A stretch of 64,000 bases of DNA, taken from contig NZ_SEWX01000001.1 in the NCBI RefSeq assembly GCF_004307455.1, positions 434,001-498,000 of the forward strand. Direction: 5' to 3'. Positions 23,819 to 31,462 of the stretch are shown in pieces (the stretch's first letter is position 1; each line of letters opens with the position of its first letter). The notes beneath the pieces are model-generated. The model searched no databases and was not told where the DNA came from. It was given only the letters and a program-made list of their open reading frames with translations. Source of the DNA: Aquirufa nivalisilvae (GTDB lineage: Bacteria; Bacteroidota; Bacteroidia; Cytophagales; Spirosomataceae). A program made the position numbers and the translations under genes.

Positions 23819-24637
23819 CTATATAGAAGATGCCAAAAATGCAATCAATTTGGACATTGGAATAAATAAAAATTGGCCACATAAAGTCCCCAATATCCTG
23901 GAAATTACCACAAAAGATAAATGCCTTCGGAAAAATGTATGAGATACAGTCCCGTCAATCACTTTATCTGTTAATATAGCATCATAAGGCTGTAATAATA
24001 AAATCATAAGAATAGCTCCAAATCCATTGGCTATTCCGCTCATAGAAAGAGCTGTTGTCCTCAGCTCAGGATTTATATAACCTGCATATAGACATGACAA
24101 TATACTAATCGTTGTAAAACTATACACCACAATGTTCATTAAAATAATTGACCTATTTATACCTTCAGGATTGAGAAGTTGTTTATAGTTATTGATATTA
24201 GCAAGTTTAATACTATCCTTGAAATGTAGAAATGTTTTAGTTTTAAATGATTTAAGGAATAATTTAAAAACCGAACTATGCTTATACATCGAATCAACCC
24301 CCTTTTCCATAAACCGATGTAAGGTGGGTATAGCAAATCCTCCCAAAATTGTACCAAGAGTTGCTGAAAAAATGACTACCCTAAAAATAGTATCATTGGG
24401 TTTATTTCCTGCTGAAATATCATTTTCAATCATCTTGGCTAACAGTGGTGCTTGGATAGTTGTTGCAAATTGTGAAAGCAAAAGGAAAATATTAAACATA
24501 ACATTCGATGATGCAAATCTCTTTGTCCTGGATGCAACAATTCTGGATGCAATGTTTGAAGTACTAATAAAATAAACCACTGATGTCAAGAAGCAAACAG
24601 CGAGTAAATACTTGTCAAATATCCATCCGTTGTTCAT
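23819..24637 (-). CDS. amj: Amj-family flippase (DUF2837)
   Basis: Polytopic membrane protein of 272 residues with about six hydrophobic helices. It resembles the Amj/YdaH (DUF2837) family, alternative lipid II flippases, through the early block SNIASRIVASRTKRFASSNV, the helix FNIFLLLSQFATTIQAPLLAKMIEN and the length. The neighbours upstream are a glycosyltransferase and an RmlC-like cupin, so here the protein may flip an undecaprenyl-linked sugar rather than lipid II. Base composition is very AT-rich: 30 G+C in the 120 bases from 24181 to 24300. It is followed by a repeat and a terminator. Confidence 0.65.
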   Translation of the reverse strand: MNNGWIFDKYLLAVCFLTSVVYFISTSNIASRIVASRTKRFASSNVMFNIFLLLSQFATTIQAPLLAKMIENDISAGNKPNDTIFRVVIFSATLGTILGGFAIPTLHRFMEKGVDSMYKHSSVFKLFLKSFKTKTFLHFKDSIKLANINNYKQLLNPEGINRSIILMNIVVYSFTTISILSCLYAGYINPELRTTALSMSGIANGFGAILMILLLQPYDAILTDKVIDGTVSHTFFRRHLSFVVISRILGTLCGQFLFIPMSKLIAFLASSI

Positions 24638-24650
24638 CCTTCTATATAAT

Positions 24651-25562
24651 TTAGTTCTCTAACCCTCGAAATTTCCGATTTTTTCTTCTGACTCTTTGAT
24701 AGAAGTAAATACGTATTTTGTTCAAGGGCCATTTATTACGAGTAGAAAATTTAAACAAATAAAATAAAGTATTTCCCAATAGGCTTCTTAAGCTTACTAA
24801 AATTGGTTTTCTCTCTGCATAAGTCATTGAAAACCTGGTTGCTAATTCAAAAAGAGTCTCTTCAATCAGTTTTTTCGGATCTTTTTCCAGCTTTTCTAAA
24901 TAGTAAAGCTGAGGAAAATTATTCTTTTTTGAATACAAGCCCCAATCCCCGGATACAAACTTCAACACCATTAGGTTATTATAAAATTTAATTTTTTTAC
25001 CTAACAAAGCAATCCTATTTAGATAATCCTGATCTGCACCCACACTGAGCAATTCCTGCTTATGCCAGAGACCACATTCATCTGTCAAGCTTTTTTTATA
25101 CAGCCATGATGATGGAGGAACATGACAATTTGAGTAGTTCCTACCATTTGCTGGCGGACCAATCACTTTGTATGCTCCAATGGGACTAATCAAAGTAGAG
25201 AGGCAATGTACTAAATCGGAATCTGTTTCTTCAAGATAACCAACCAAACTGCTCAAATGATTTGAAAACCACAAATCATCATGTCCAAGATATGCGATAT
25301 ATTTCCCCCTACTTCTTTTTATTCCTTCATTATTGGGACCATATTGAGATCCAACATTTTGTGGTAAATTAAACCAATGTAACCTGTCATCATTAAAATT
25401 ATTGACAACATTTCCATAGTCTGCAGGGCAACAATCACCAATAACTAAAACCTCAAAGTCTTTAAAATCCTGATTTAAAACACTTTGAATGGCACATTGC
25501 AAGGTAATAGGAGAATTATATGTAGCGATAATTACAGTAACTAATGGATATTTATTGCCCAT
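24651..25562 (-). CDS. Family 2 glycosyltransferase
   Basis: GT-A fold transferase of about 303 residues. The N-terminus has PLVTVIIATYNSPITLQCAI and QSVLNQDFKDFEVLVIGD, and the nucleotide-sugar/metal motif is GHDDLW (DD at about 95-96 from this start). I use the ATG at 25562 (MGNKYPLVTV), which overlaps the end of the cupin gene by 11 bases; an ATG at 25577 is possible. The C-terminal part is basic (RIYFYQRVRRKNRKFRG) and may contact the membrane. Transcribed between the RmlC-like gene and the Amj-like gene, with a 13-base gap to the latter. Donor and acceptor unknown. Confidence 0.85.
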   Translation of the reverse strand: MGNKYPLVTVIIATYNSPITLQCAIQSVLNQDFKDFEVLVIGDCCPADYGNVVNNFNDDRLHWFNLPQNVGSQYGPNNEGIKRSRGKYIAYLGHDDLWFSNHLSSLVGYLEETDSDLVHCLSTLISPIGAYKVIGPPANGRNYSNCHVPPSSWLYKKSLTDECGLWHKQELLSVGADQDYLNRIALLGKKIKFYNNLMVLKFVSGDWGLYSKKNNFPQLYYLEKLEKDPKKLIEETLFELATRFSMTYAERKPILVSLRSLLGNTLFYLFKFSTRNKWPLNKIRIYFYQRVRRKNRKFRGLEN

Positions 25563-26076
25563 CTTTGGTAAAATCAAATGGAATCAAATCATTTTTTACT
25601 GGTAATCTATACTTATCGGGTGAAGCTCTATTATATGGCATTGTGGGAAAATTGATAAATTGAGCTTCATCTATTCCAATATTTTTTACTGCATGATAAA
25701 CACCTTTAGGAATAATAATCAAGCTTCTATTCCTTTCAGAAACGGTAATCTTCATAAAGTTTTTATACGTGGGAGAATTTTCCCTATTGTCAAAAAATGC
25801 CCATAATTGAACCCCTCGATTAACAAAAATACGATCATCTTGTAGTTTGTGGACAATCCAACCTTTTATAACTTGAGGTCTGATAGTTGCAGCATATGCA
25901 TACACCATCGGCTCAGAACTTATATTCCAACTTGGCCTGTAAACTTCCACAACTTCACCTCGTTCATCTTCAATTGGCGGAGTACGATGAATAATTAATC
26001 CTTCTATTTCATCTTGCAATACCTTCCCCTCCAGTGAGATGAGTTGTTTGTCTTTTATTCCAATATGTTGCGACAT
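25552..26076 (-). CDS. RmlC-like cupin (dTDP-4-dehydrorhamnose 3,5-epimerase family)
   Basis: Cupin of about 174 residues started at the ATG at 26076 (MSQHIGIKDK); a frame up to 26154 gives a less likely N-terminus FFFRKKRGFQVKNE. RmlC-family features are DERGEVVEVYRPSW, KGWIVHKLQDDRIFVNRG, IPKGVYHAVKN and the C-terminal YNRASPDKYRLP. In usual members the block reads GWHxH or GLHxQ with a catalytic histidine; here that position is isoleucine (GWIVH), so epimerase activity in the standard way is doubtful. It heads the small polysaccharide run with GT2 and the Amj-like gene, and probably handles a modified sugar. Confidence 0.75.
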   Translation of the reverse strand: MSQHIGIKDKQLISLEGKVLQDEIEGLIIHRTPPIEDERGEVVEVYRPSWNISSEPMVYAYAATIRPQVIKGWIVHKLQDDRIFVNRGVQLWAFFDNRENSPTYKNFMKITVSERNRSLIIIPKGVYHAVKNIGIDEAQFINFPTMPYNRASPDKYRLPVKNDLIPFDFTKDGQ

Positions 26077-26295
26077 ATGTTTGTGATTTGATAATTTGAC
26101 AAAAAATATTTCGTTTTTTACTTGAAAACCTCGTTTCTTTCTAAAAAAGAACAAAAGTTAAGAATAAATGAAATATACTTAATTGCATTTTTCAGAAATG
26201 TTTCTAGTTGAAATTAATAAAGTTGCAGCCATCAAGTAAACGACACCAACTCAAGCCCTATTAACGAAAAGGGGTTTTGGAGAGTGGTAAAACAA

Positions 26296-26323
26296 AAAAA
26301 GAGGTCGAAAATGACCTCTTTTT
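26296..26323 (-). terminator. Terminator downstream of tRNA-Asn
   Basis: Eleven-bp stem AAAAAGAGGTC (26296-26306) and GACCTCTTTTT (26313-26323) with a six-base loop and a T-run on the minus strand, nine bases after the tRNA 3' end. Confidence 0.85.
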
Positions 26324-26331
26324 GAATCTAG

Positions 26332-26405
26332 CTCCCTCTCCTGGGCTCGAACCAGGGACCCCATGATTAACAGTCATGTGCTCTAACCAACTGAGCTAAG
26401 AAGGA
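26332..26405 (-). tRNA. tRNA-Asn (anticodon GTT)
   Basis: A complete cloverleaf of 74 bases on the minus strand. The acceptor stem TCCTTCT pairs with AGAGGGA (one G-T pair), the discriminator base is G and no CCA is encoded. The D arm is GCTC/GAGC, the anticodon stem-loop is CATGA CTGTTAA TCATG with anticodon GTT, and the T arm is CCTGG TTCGAGC CCAGG. It has its own promoter and terminator. The AT-rich polysaccharide genes lie directly downstream, a common position for acquired DNA. Confidence 0.95.
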
Positions 26406-26426
26406 ATTTGTATCCTTTTGGGACTG

Positions 26427-26457
26427 CAAAAATAGGTGTCATTATGCATATATGCAA
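26427..26457 (-). promoter_or_regulatory. tRNA-Asn promoter
   Basis: On the minus strand TTG (26455-26457), a 20-base spacer and the -7 box TATTTTTG (26427-26434), a full match to the Bacteroidota consensus. It is placed 22 bases before the mature tRNA 5' end. Confidence 0.75.
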
Positions 26458-26490
26458 TAAGGCCACCTATTTTTTTCTTAAAAACTTACA

Positions 26491-27882
26491 TTATTTCTTT
26501 TCCTCTGCCTTAGCATCCTTCTTTTTCACCAATTCTCCCTCTTTCAAATTCTTAGCTACGGTAGCATATGGCCCTGAAATAATCTCCTGACCTTCTTTCA
26601 ATCCTGAGATAATCTCAATATTATCAAAATCAGAAATACCCGTTTTCACCTCTACCATTTTCGCTTTGCCTTTCTCACTGATAAATACCACTTCCTTTAT
26701 TTTCTCCTTACGCTTTTTGCTTTGTTGTGCTGTCTCTTCCTTAGCTGGCTCTGCCGCTCCTCCTGGAGCATCTTTGCCCTCTTTCGGAGCAACTTCTCCA
26801 CCTATTTCACGCGTTGTAACAGCCGCCAATGGAACGGTCAAAATATTGTCTTTACGATTCGTCAATATCTCTACCGAAGCCGTCATACCTGGCTTCAATG
26901 GATATGACAATTTACCTTTAATCAAATCACGATATGACTCTCTCAAGACACGGATCTTCACCTCAAATTCCGTTACCGCATCCGTAGTCACCGAAGTAGC
27001 CGTACCTGATTGATTCGCTGAACTTGCTATTTCATATACAACCCCTTTAAACTTGCGCTCAGAAGAAGTAAATGCATCCACATCAATAATTACTGTATCT
27101 CCCAAGCTAACCCGGGTAATGTCATTTTCATTCACATTGACACGGACTTCCATATTATTCAAATTCGCAATTCGTAACATTTCTGTACCCGCCATTTGAG
27201 AGGTTCCAACTACACGCTCCCCTAATTCTACGTTTAACTTAGAAATAATTCCACTTTGCGGAGCATAAATGGTTGTCTTGGTTAAATTCGTTGTCGCTTC
27301 TTTCAAGGCTGCCTCTGAACTTTTCACATTGAAACTAGCGGCTTTCACATTCGCCTTTGCTGACTCTAGGTCTTGCTTCGCCACCATATATGCCGACTGG
27401 AACTGGTCAAAATCAGCATCCGAAATAACCTTGTCGTTATGCAATTTCAAATTACGATCATAATCAATCTTCGACTTGCTCAATCGAGCTTCGCTCTGAG
27501 CTAAAACAGCCTTACTTTGTTCCATACTTGCTCTCATAGCATTCAACTGAGCCTCTGCACGAGCTAATAAGGACACGTAATTATCTGGACGAATTTTCAA
27601 TAAAACTTGACCGGCCACCACAGAGTCTCCTTCTGCTATATTCAAAGCAACTATCTCTCCTGAAACATCGGGAGAAACTTTAACTTCTACTTCAGGTTGA
27701 ATTTTCCCTGATGCCGATACTTTTTCTACAATGGATTCTCTCTTGGCCTTACCAAATTCCACCACCGTAGGATCTACTTTGCCAATCCATCCTTGCTGTT
27801 TGGCAATATATAAACCTAAAAATATCACAACCACTCCACCTCCGATAAACAACCAAGTCCGCTTGCTATTGTTCTTTGCCAT
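26491..27882 (-). CDS. Efflux periplasmic adaptor (HlyD/MacA-like membrane fusion protein)
   Basis: Membrane fusion protein of 463 residues with one N-terminal membrane helix (WLFIGGGVVVIFLGLYIAK). A barrel-sandwich lipoyl half (VSPDVSGEIVALNIAEGDSV), a long coiled-coil hairpin (about residues 100-200, LNAMRASMEQSKAVLAQSEA), the second lipoyl half (TTIYAPQSGIISKLNVELGE) and beta-barrel and membrane-proximal domains follow in the expected order. The C-terminal part has an Ala/Lys/Glu-rich linker and a KKKDAKAEEKK tail. The tolC-like gene lies 20 bases upstream in the same run. The inner-membrane pump that should complete the machine (MacB or RND) is not present beside it. Confidence 0.9.
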   Translation of the reverse strand: MAKNNSKRTWLFIGGGVVVIFLGLYIAKQQGWIGKVDPTVVEFGKAKRESIVEKVSASGKIQPEVEVKVSPDVSGEIVALNIAEGDSVVAGQVLLKIRPDNYVSLLARAEAQLNAMRASMEQSKAVLAQSEARLSKSKIDYDRNLKLHNDKVISDADFDQFQSAYMVAKQDLESAKANVKAASFNVKSSEAALKEATTNLTKTTIYAPQSGIISKLNVELGERVVGTSQMAGTEMLRIANLNNMEVRVNVNENDITRVSLGDTVIIDVDAFTSSERKFKGVVYEIASSANQSGTATSVTTDAVTEFEVKIRVLRESYRDLIKGKLSYPLKPGMTASVEILTNRKDNILTVPLAAVTTREIGGEVAPKEGKDAPGGAAEPAKEETAQQSKKRKEKIKEVVFISEKGKAKMVEVKTGISDFDNIEIISGLKEGQEIISGPYATVAKNLKEGELVKKKDAKAEEKK

Positions 27883-27902
27883 CTCTTTAAAATTATTGAA
27901 AA

Positions 27903-29369
27903 TTAAAATGTTAAATTTTTACCTTGATAATAATCCAAAATCTTGGTTCTAAATACATAGTCGTATTTCGATTGTACCAATGAAAGTTTCGCTTTATCAA
28001 GATTTGTTTTTTGTAAATTATAACTTACGAAATCAATAGTACCTGCTCCAAATTTACTTTCAGACGCTCTAAAGGACTCTTCTAAGGCCGAAACTTGCGT
28101 AACACCTGCTTCATATTTCTTCGCGGCATTCAGCATGTTAACATAGGCTTGCTCAATGTTTTGACGCAAAGTCAAACGAGCCTTACTCGCCTCAATTTCG
28201 GCATTAACTTTCTGTAAATTGGCTTGAGAAACTCGAGTTCTATTCTGGTATTTAGTAAATATAGGAATGCTTAAGTTCAATGAAACGACCTTATTTTGAG
28301 TATTATTCAATTGATCAAAATAACCAACGGTAGATCCTTCTCCATATTTAGGCTGAGTCGTTGTCAATGGATAATTAACCCCTCCCACATTTACATTACC
28401 TAAAGTAACTTCCTGAGTACCTAAAACCTGTACCGATTTCAAAGCATTCGATTGGTTCGCTGACCAGCTACCACTTAAACTTAATGTTGGTAAACGAAAC
28501 GCTTTAGCTACGTCTACACTTTTCGCAGCTCCTTGCACTCGAAAATCTGCTGCCCGAACCAAAGGTTGCGCTTCTACAGCCTTGGCATAAATATCAGCAA
28601 TACTTAATTCATAAGCTGAAGAATTAGGAACTGGAACCTGAATACGTTCTAACTCAAATTGACTGATGGCTGAATCATTCAATAATTGCAATAAAGTCAA
28701 TTTATTGATATCCAATGCACTTTGAAAACTCACTACATTCGATTCTTCATTAGCTAATTGTGCTTTTAAGTCGAGTAACGTAGAGATTGCCACAGAACCA
28801 GCATTAACTAGTTTTTGTGTTCTTTCAATTTGTAATTTCGTAATCTCAGTCTGTGTTTTTGCAATTGCCAATTGGTCTTCTGCATTTAAGATAGACAGAT
28901 AAGAAAGCACAACCTGTAAGGATATGTTTTCACGAATGGATTGTAAATCTTCTTGCGTAGCCTTTAATGTAAATTCTGTTTGTAAGATGTTGTTTTTCAA
29001 CTGACCTCCATTGAATAACAGAACATTGGCGTTTAATCCTAAGTTATTGTAATTGATATTCCTTGAATCGTAACCGTTTGTATATGGGTTAATACTACGT
29101 CCAAAACTCGCAGATTGATTAATATTACCTGATAAAGAAGGCAATTGGTTAAATTTCGCCTGCTGAAATTGAAGCTCTGCATTTTGCATACTTACTTGAT
29201 ATGATTTAACATTCAAATTATGTTGCAAAGCAATATCTACTGCTTGAGTTAATTTAAGCTTCACTAAGGTGCCATTTCCTTGAATAGCTGTTTGAGCCTG
29301 AGCTGCAAAAGCCAAGGTAAAAAGCAACGCAAAAAGAGAGGCAATGGTTGGGAATGATTTCCGATACAT
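27903..29369 (-). CDS. TolC-family outer membrane efflux protein
   Basis: Outer membrane factor of 488 residues with a signal peptide ending LAFAAQAQ. Two OEP repeats of long helices are visible (LTQAVDIALQHNLNVKSYQV; LRQNIEQAYVNMLNAAKKYE), separated by barrel strands with NQSASFGRSINPYTNGYDSR, a motif frequent in Bacteroidota TolC homologues. The C-terminus ends SKYDYVFRTKILDYYQGKNL. It is transcribed first, followed 20 bases later by the adaptor gene. It should form the exit duct for a type I or MacAB/RND-type export system whose pump gene lies elsewhere. Confidence 0.9.
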   Translation of the reverse strand: MYRKSFPTIASLFALLFTLAFAAQAQTAIQGNGTLVKLKLTQAVDIALQHNLNVKSYQVSMQNAELQFQQAKFNQLPSLSGNINQSASFGRSINPYTNGYDSRNINYNNLGLNANVLLFNGGQLKNNILQTEFTLKATQEDLQSIRENISLQVVLSYLSILNAEDQLAIAKTQTEITKLQIERTQKLVNAGSVAISTLLDLKAQLANEESNVVSFQSALDINKLTLLQLLNDSAISQFELERIQVPVPNSSAYELSIADIYAKAVEAQPLVRAADFRVQGAAKSVDVAKAFRLPTLSLSGSWSANQSNALKSVQVLGTQEVTLGNVNVGGVNYPLTTTQPKYGEGSTVGYFDQLNNTQNKVVSLNLSIPIFTKYQNRTRVSQANLQKVNAEIEASKARLTLRQNIEQAYVNMLNAAKKYEAGVTQVSALEESFRASESKFGAGTIDFVSYNLQKTNLDKAKLSLVQSKYDYVFRTKILDYYQGKNLTF

Positions 29370-29463
29370 AGCTAATGAAAAGTATTTAACACAATGTTAC
29401 TATTTTTAGATGGGGCGTTGGGTACATTTTGGATAAACGGCAAGCCAAAAGGATAAATCCCAC

Positions 29464-30162
29464 TTATTGAACGACTTGAAATCTTTTCTTGGCTTCTGCT
29501 CGAGAAAAAGCATTGAAATGCCACCATTCATATTCGATCGGAAGAAAACCTGCTTTTTGCATCACTTTTCGAAGTAAAAGTCGATTTTGAATGACCTCAT
29601 TACTTAATACCCCTTTCTCTTCCATTTCCTTTTCTGCCTTTGGATAAGCCTTCTTCCCAAAGTAATCGAAGGGAGTTCCCATATCAATTGCCTGACCACT
29701 TTCATCTGCGATGGTTAAATCCACAGCACTTCCATAATTATGAATCGAATGTTCTTGTGGGGAAGCCACATAATTTTTTCGAATTTTGGGGGGATATTGG
29801 GGTAATGCATTCCAAAGGTCCCATTGTTTGGATAGAGGTCTAGCTGCATCATATATCAATAATCGGTAACCTGGTTTTTCCTTTTCTAATAAGGATTGTG
29901 CTAGCGATAATTTAGCTACTGTTTGTTTCTGCAAAAACGCCTTAGTCAAGCATCCATATACGTTTTGATGCATAAAATTGTCTGTAGTAGCATACTTCAA
30001 TTGGACCAATACTTGTTTTATTTCCATTTGTACATCCACCAAGCCTTGGCTTCGCATTTTCTCCTCATATAAACAAGGTTTGGTTTGTGCCGTGAGAGAT
30101 TGAAGAATCAAACTAAAGACAAATACTAAGGGGGTAGAAAAAGAATAGGTCATAAAAATCAA
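29464..30162 (-). CDS. D-Ala-D-Ala dipeptidase, VanX-type (M15 family)
   Basis: Exported zinc peptidase of 232 residues with an N-terminal signal peptide ending LTAQ. The M15D/VanX motifs are intact: SIHNYGSAVD gives zinc ligands His141 and Asp148, and EYEWWHF gives catalytic Glu212 and zinc ligand His215. The N-terminal LKYATTDNFMHQNVYG and YDAARPLSKQWDLW also match. Such enzymes hydrolyse D-Ala-D-Ala released from peptidoglycan; without vanH/vanA homologues nearby a role in cell-wall recycling is more likely than glycopeptide resistance. It stands upstream of the tolC gene with a 94-base gap and diverges from the SpmA/SpmB-like gene. Confidence 0.85.
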   Translation of the reverse strand: MIFMTYSFSTPLVFVFSLILQSLTAQTKPCLYEEKMRSQGLVDVQMEIKQVLVQLKYATTDNFMHQNVYGCLTKAFLQKQTVAKLSLAQSLLEKEKPGYRLLIYDAARPLSKQWDLWNALPQYPPKIRKNYVASPQEHSIHNYGSAVDLTIADESGQAIDMGTPFDYFGKKAYPKAEKEMEEKGVLSNEVIQNRLLLRKVMQKAGFLPIEYEWWHFNAFSRAEAKKRFQVVQ

Positions 30163-30225
30163 GAAATTCCCTAAATTTAGCCAAATTTTAACTAGGCAGG
30201 GCTCGCTTTCTGCAAACCTTTCTTT

Positions 30226-31461
30226 ATGGCATTAAATTGGATTTGGTTTCTGTTTTTTGGAGTGGCCTTCGTGGTAGCATTGATTCAATTCTTATTTTTT
30301 GGTAATTCCGAAATATTCAAAATATTAGTAGATGGGATGTTTGATTCGGCTGAAATGGCTGTGATGAAAATCGCTCTTCCATTGGCAGGAGTCATGACTT
30401 TCTTCATGGGAATATTACAAATAGGAGAAAAGGCGGGCGCCATTCAGTTTTTAGCTAAGCGTATTCGTCCTTTTTTTACTCGACTATTTCCTGAAATTCC
30501 TGCAGATCACCCCGTTCATGGACAAATGATCATGAACTTTTCAGCCAATTTATTAGGCTTAGATAATGCAGCCACTCCCTTTGGGTTAAAAGCCATGCAA
30601 GGCTTACAAGATATTAATCCAACGAAAGAAACAGCATCTAATGCACAAATCATGTTTCTTACCTTGCATAGTGCTGGCCCCGTTTTAATACCATTAAGTA
30701 TTATGGCGCAAAGAGCCATCTATGGTGCACAAGATGCATCAGATGTTTTTATTCCCTGTTTAATGGCCACTTATGCTGCTACTTTGGTCGGTTTAATGTT
30801 CGTGGCTGTTAAGCAAAAAATCAATCTATTAGAGCCTGTTCTTTTAAGTTGGCTAGTCGGATTGACGCTATTCTTTGGCGGAATTTTGGCATATTTCAGT
30901 TCATTAAGTAAAGAGCAAATTGAAATTCAATCCAAAATATTCAGTAATGGTTTACTTTTCTCCCTGATCCTAAGTTTTATTGTGGCTGCTTTTTGGAAGA
31001 AAATCGACATATTTTCCACATTTGTAGAAGGGGCTAAAGGAGGATTTGAAACATCGGTAAAAATCATTCCTTATTTAGTAGGAATGTTGGTAGCTATCAG
31101 TTGTCTCCGCAATTCAGGAACGTTGGATTTTATTGTAGAAGGGATGAAATGGGTAGTCAATCAATCTGGATTAGATACTCGATTCATTGATGCAATGCCA
31201 ACAGCCTTATTACACCCAGTTAGTGGAAGTGGTTCAAGAGCCATGATGATTGATACGATGAAAACTTTCGGCGCAGATTCGTTTGTAGGACGACTGGCCT
31301 GTGTATTCCAAGGCTCTGCTGAAACAATTTTATATGTAATTGCCCTATATTTTGGCTCAGTACAGGTAAAAAATATTCGCTATACCTTATGGGCAGGCCT
31401 AACAGCCGATTTAGCTGGAATCATTACGGCGATATTTGTCAGTTATTTATTCTTTGGATAG
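30226..31461 (+). CDS. SpmA/SpmB-type nucleoside-recognition membrane protein (fused)
   Basis: Membrane protein of 411 residues with about ten hydrophobic helices. Two nucleoside-recognition (Gate) domains are seen: one around MAVMKIALPLAGVMTFFMGI and MNFSANLLGLDNAATPFGLK (SpmA-like), the second around FETSVKIIPYLVGMLVAISC and HPVSGSGSRAMMIDTMKTFG (SpmB-like). Spore formers encode these as two genes, spmA and spmB; Bacteroidota and Gammaproteobacteria often have this single fused form. There is no sporulation in this lineage, and the transported substrate is unknown, with peptide or nucleoside-like compounds suggested. It is a single-gene unit convergent with wzi. Confidence 0.8.
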   Translation: MALNWIWFLFFGVAFVVALIQFLFFGNSEIFKILVDGMFDSAEMAVMKIALPLAGVMTFFMGILQIGEKAGAIQFLAKRIRPFFTRLFPEIPADHPVHGQMIMNFSANLLGLDNAATPFGLKAMQGLQDINPTKETASNAQIMFLTLHSAGPVLIPLSIMAQRAIYGAQDASDVFIPCLMATYAATLVGLMFVAVKQKINLLEPVLLSWLVGLTLFFGGILAYFSSLSKEQIEIQSKIFSNGLLFSLILSFIVAAFWKKIDIFSTFVEGAKGGFETSVKIIPYLVGMLVAISCLRNSGTLDFIVEGMKWVVNQSGLDTRFIDAMPTALLHPVSGSGSRAMMIDTMKTFGADSFVGRLACVFQGSAETILYVIALYFGSVQVKNIRYTLWAGLTADLAGIITAIFVSYLFFG

Positions 31462-31462
31462 A

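Noticed and set aside
23260-26338. Integration boundaries (attL/attR) of an island at tRNA-Asn
   Set aside because: The sequence shared with the tRNA 3' end is only about seven bases and there is no integrase, so I keep only the weaker statement of tRNA-like relics.
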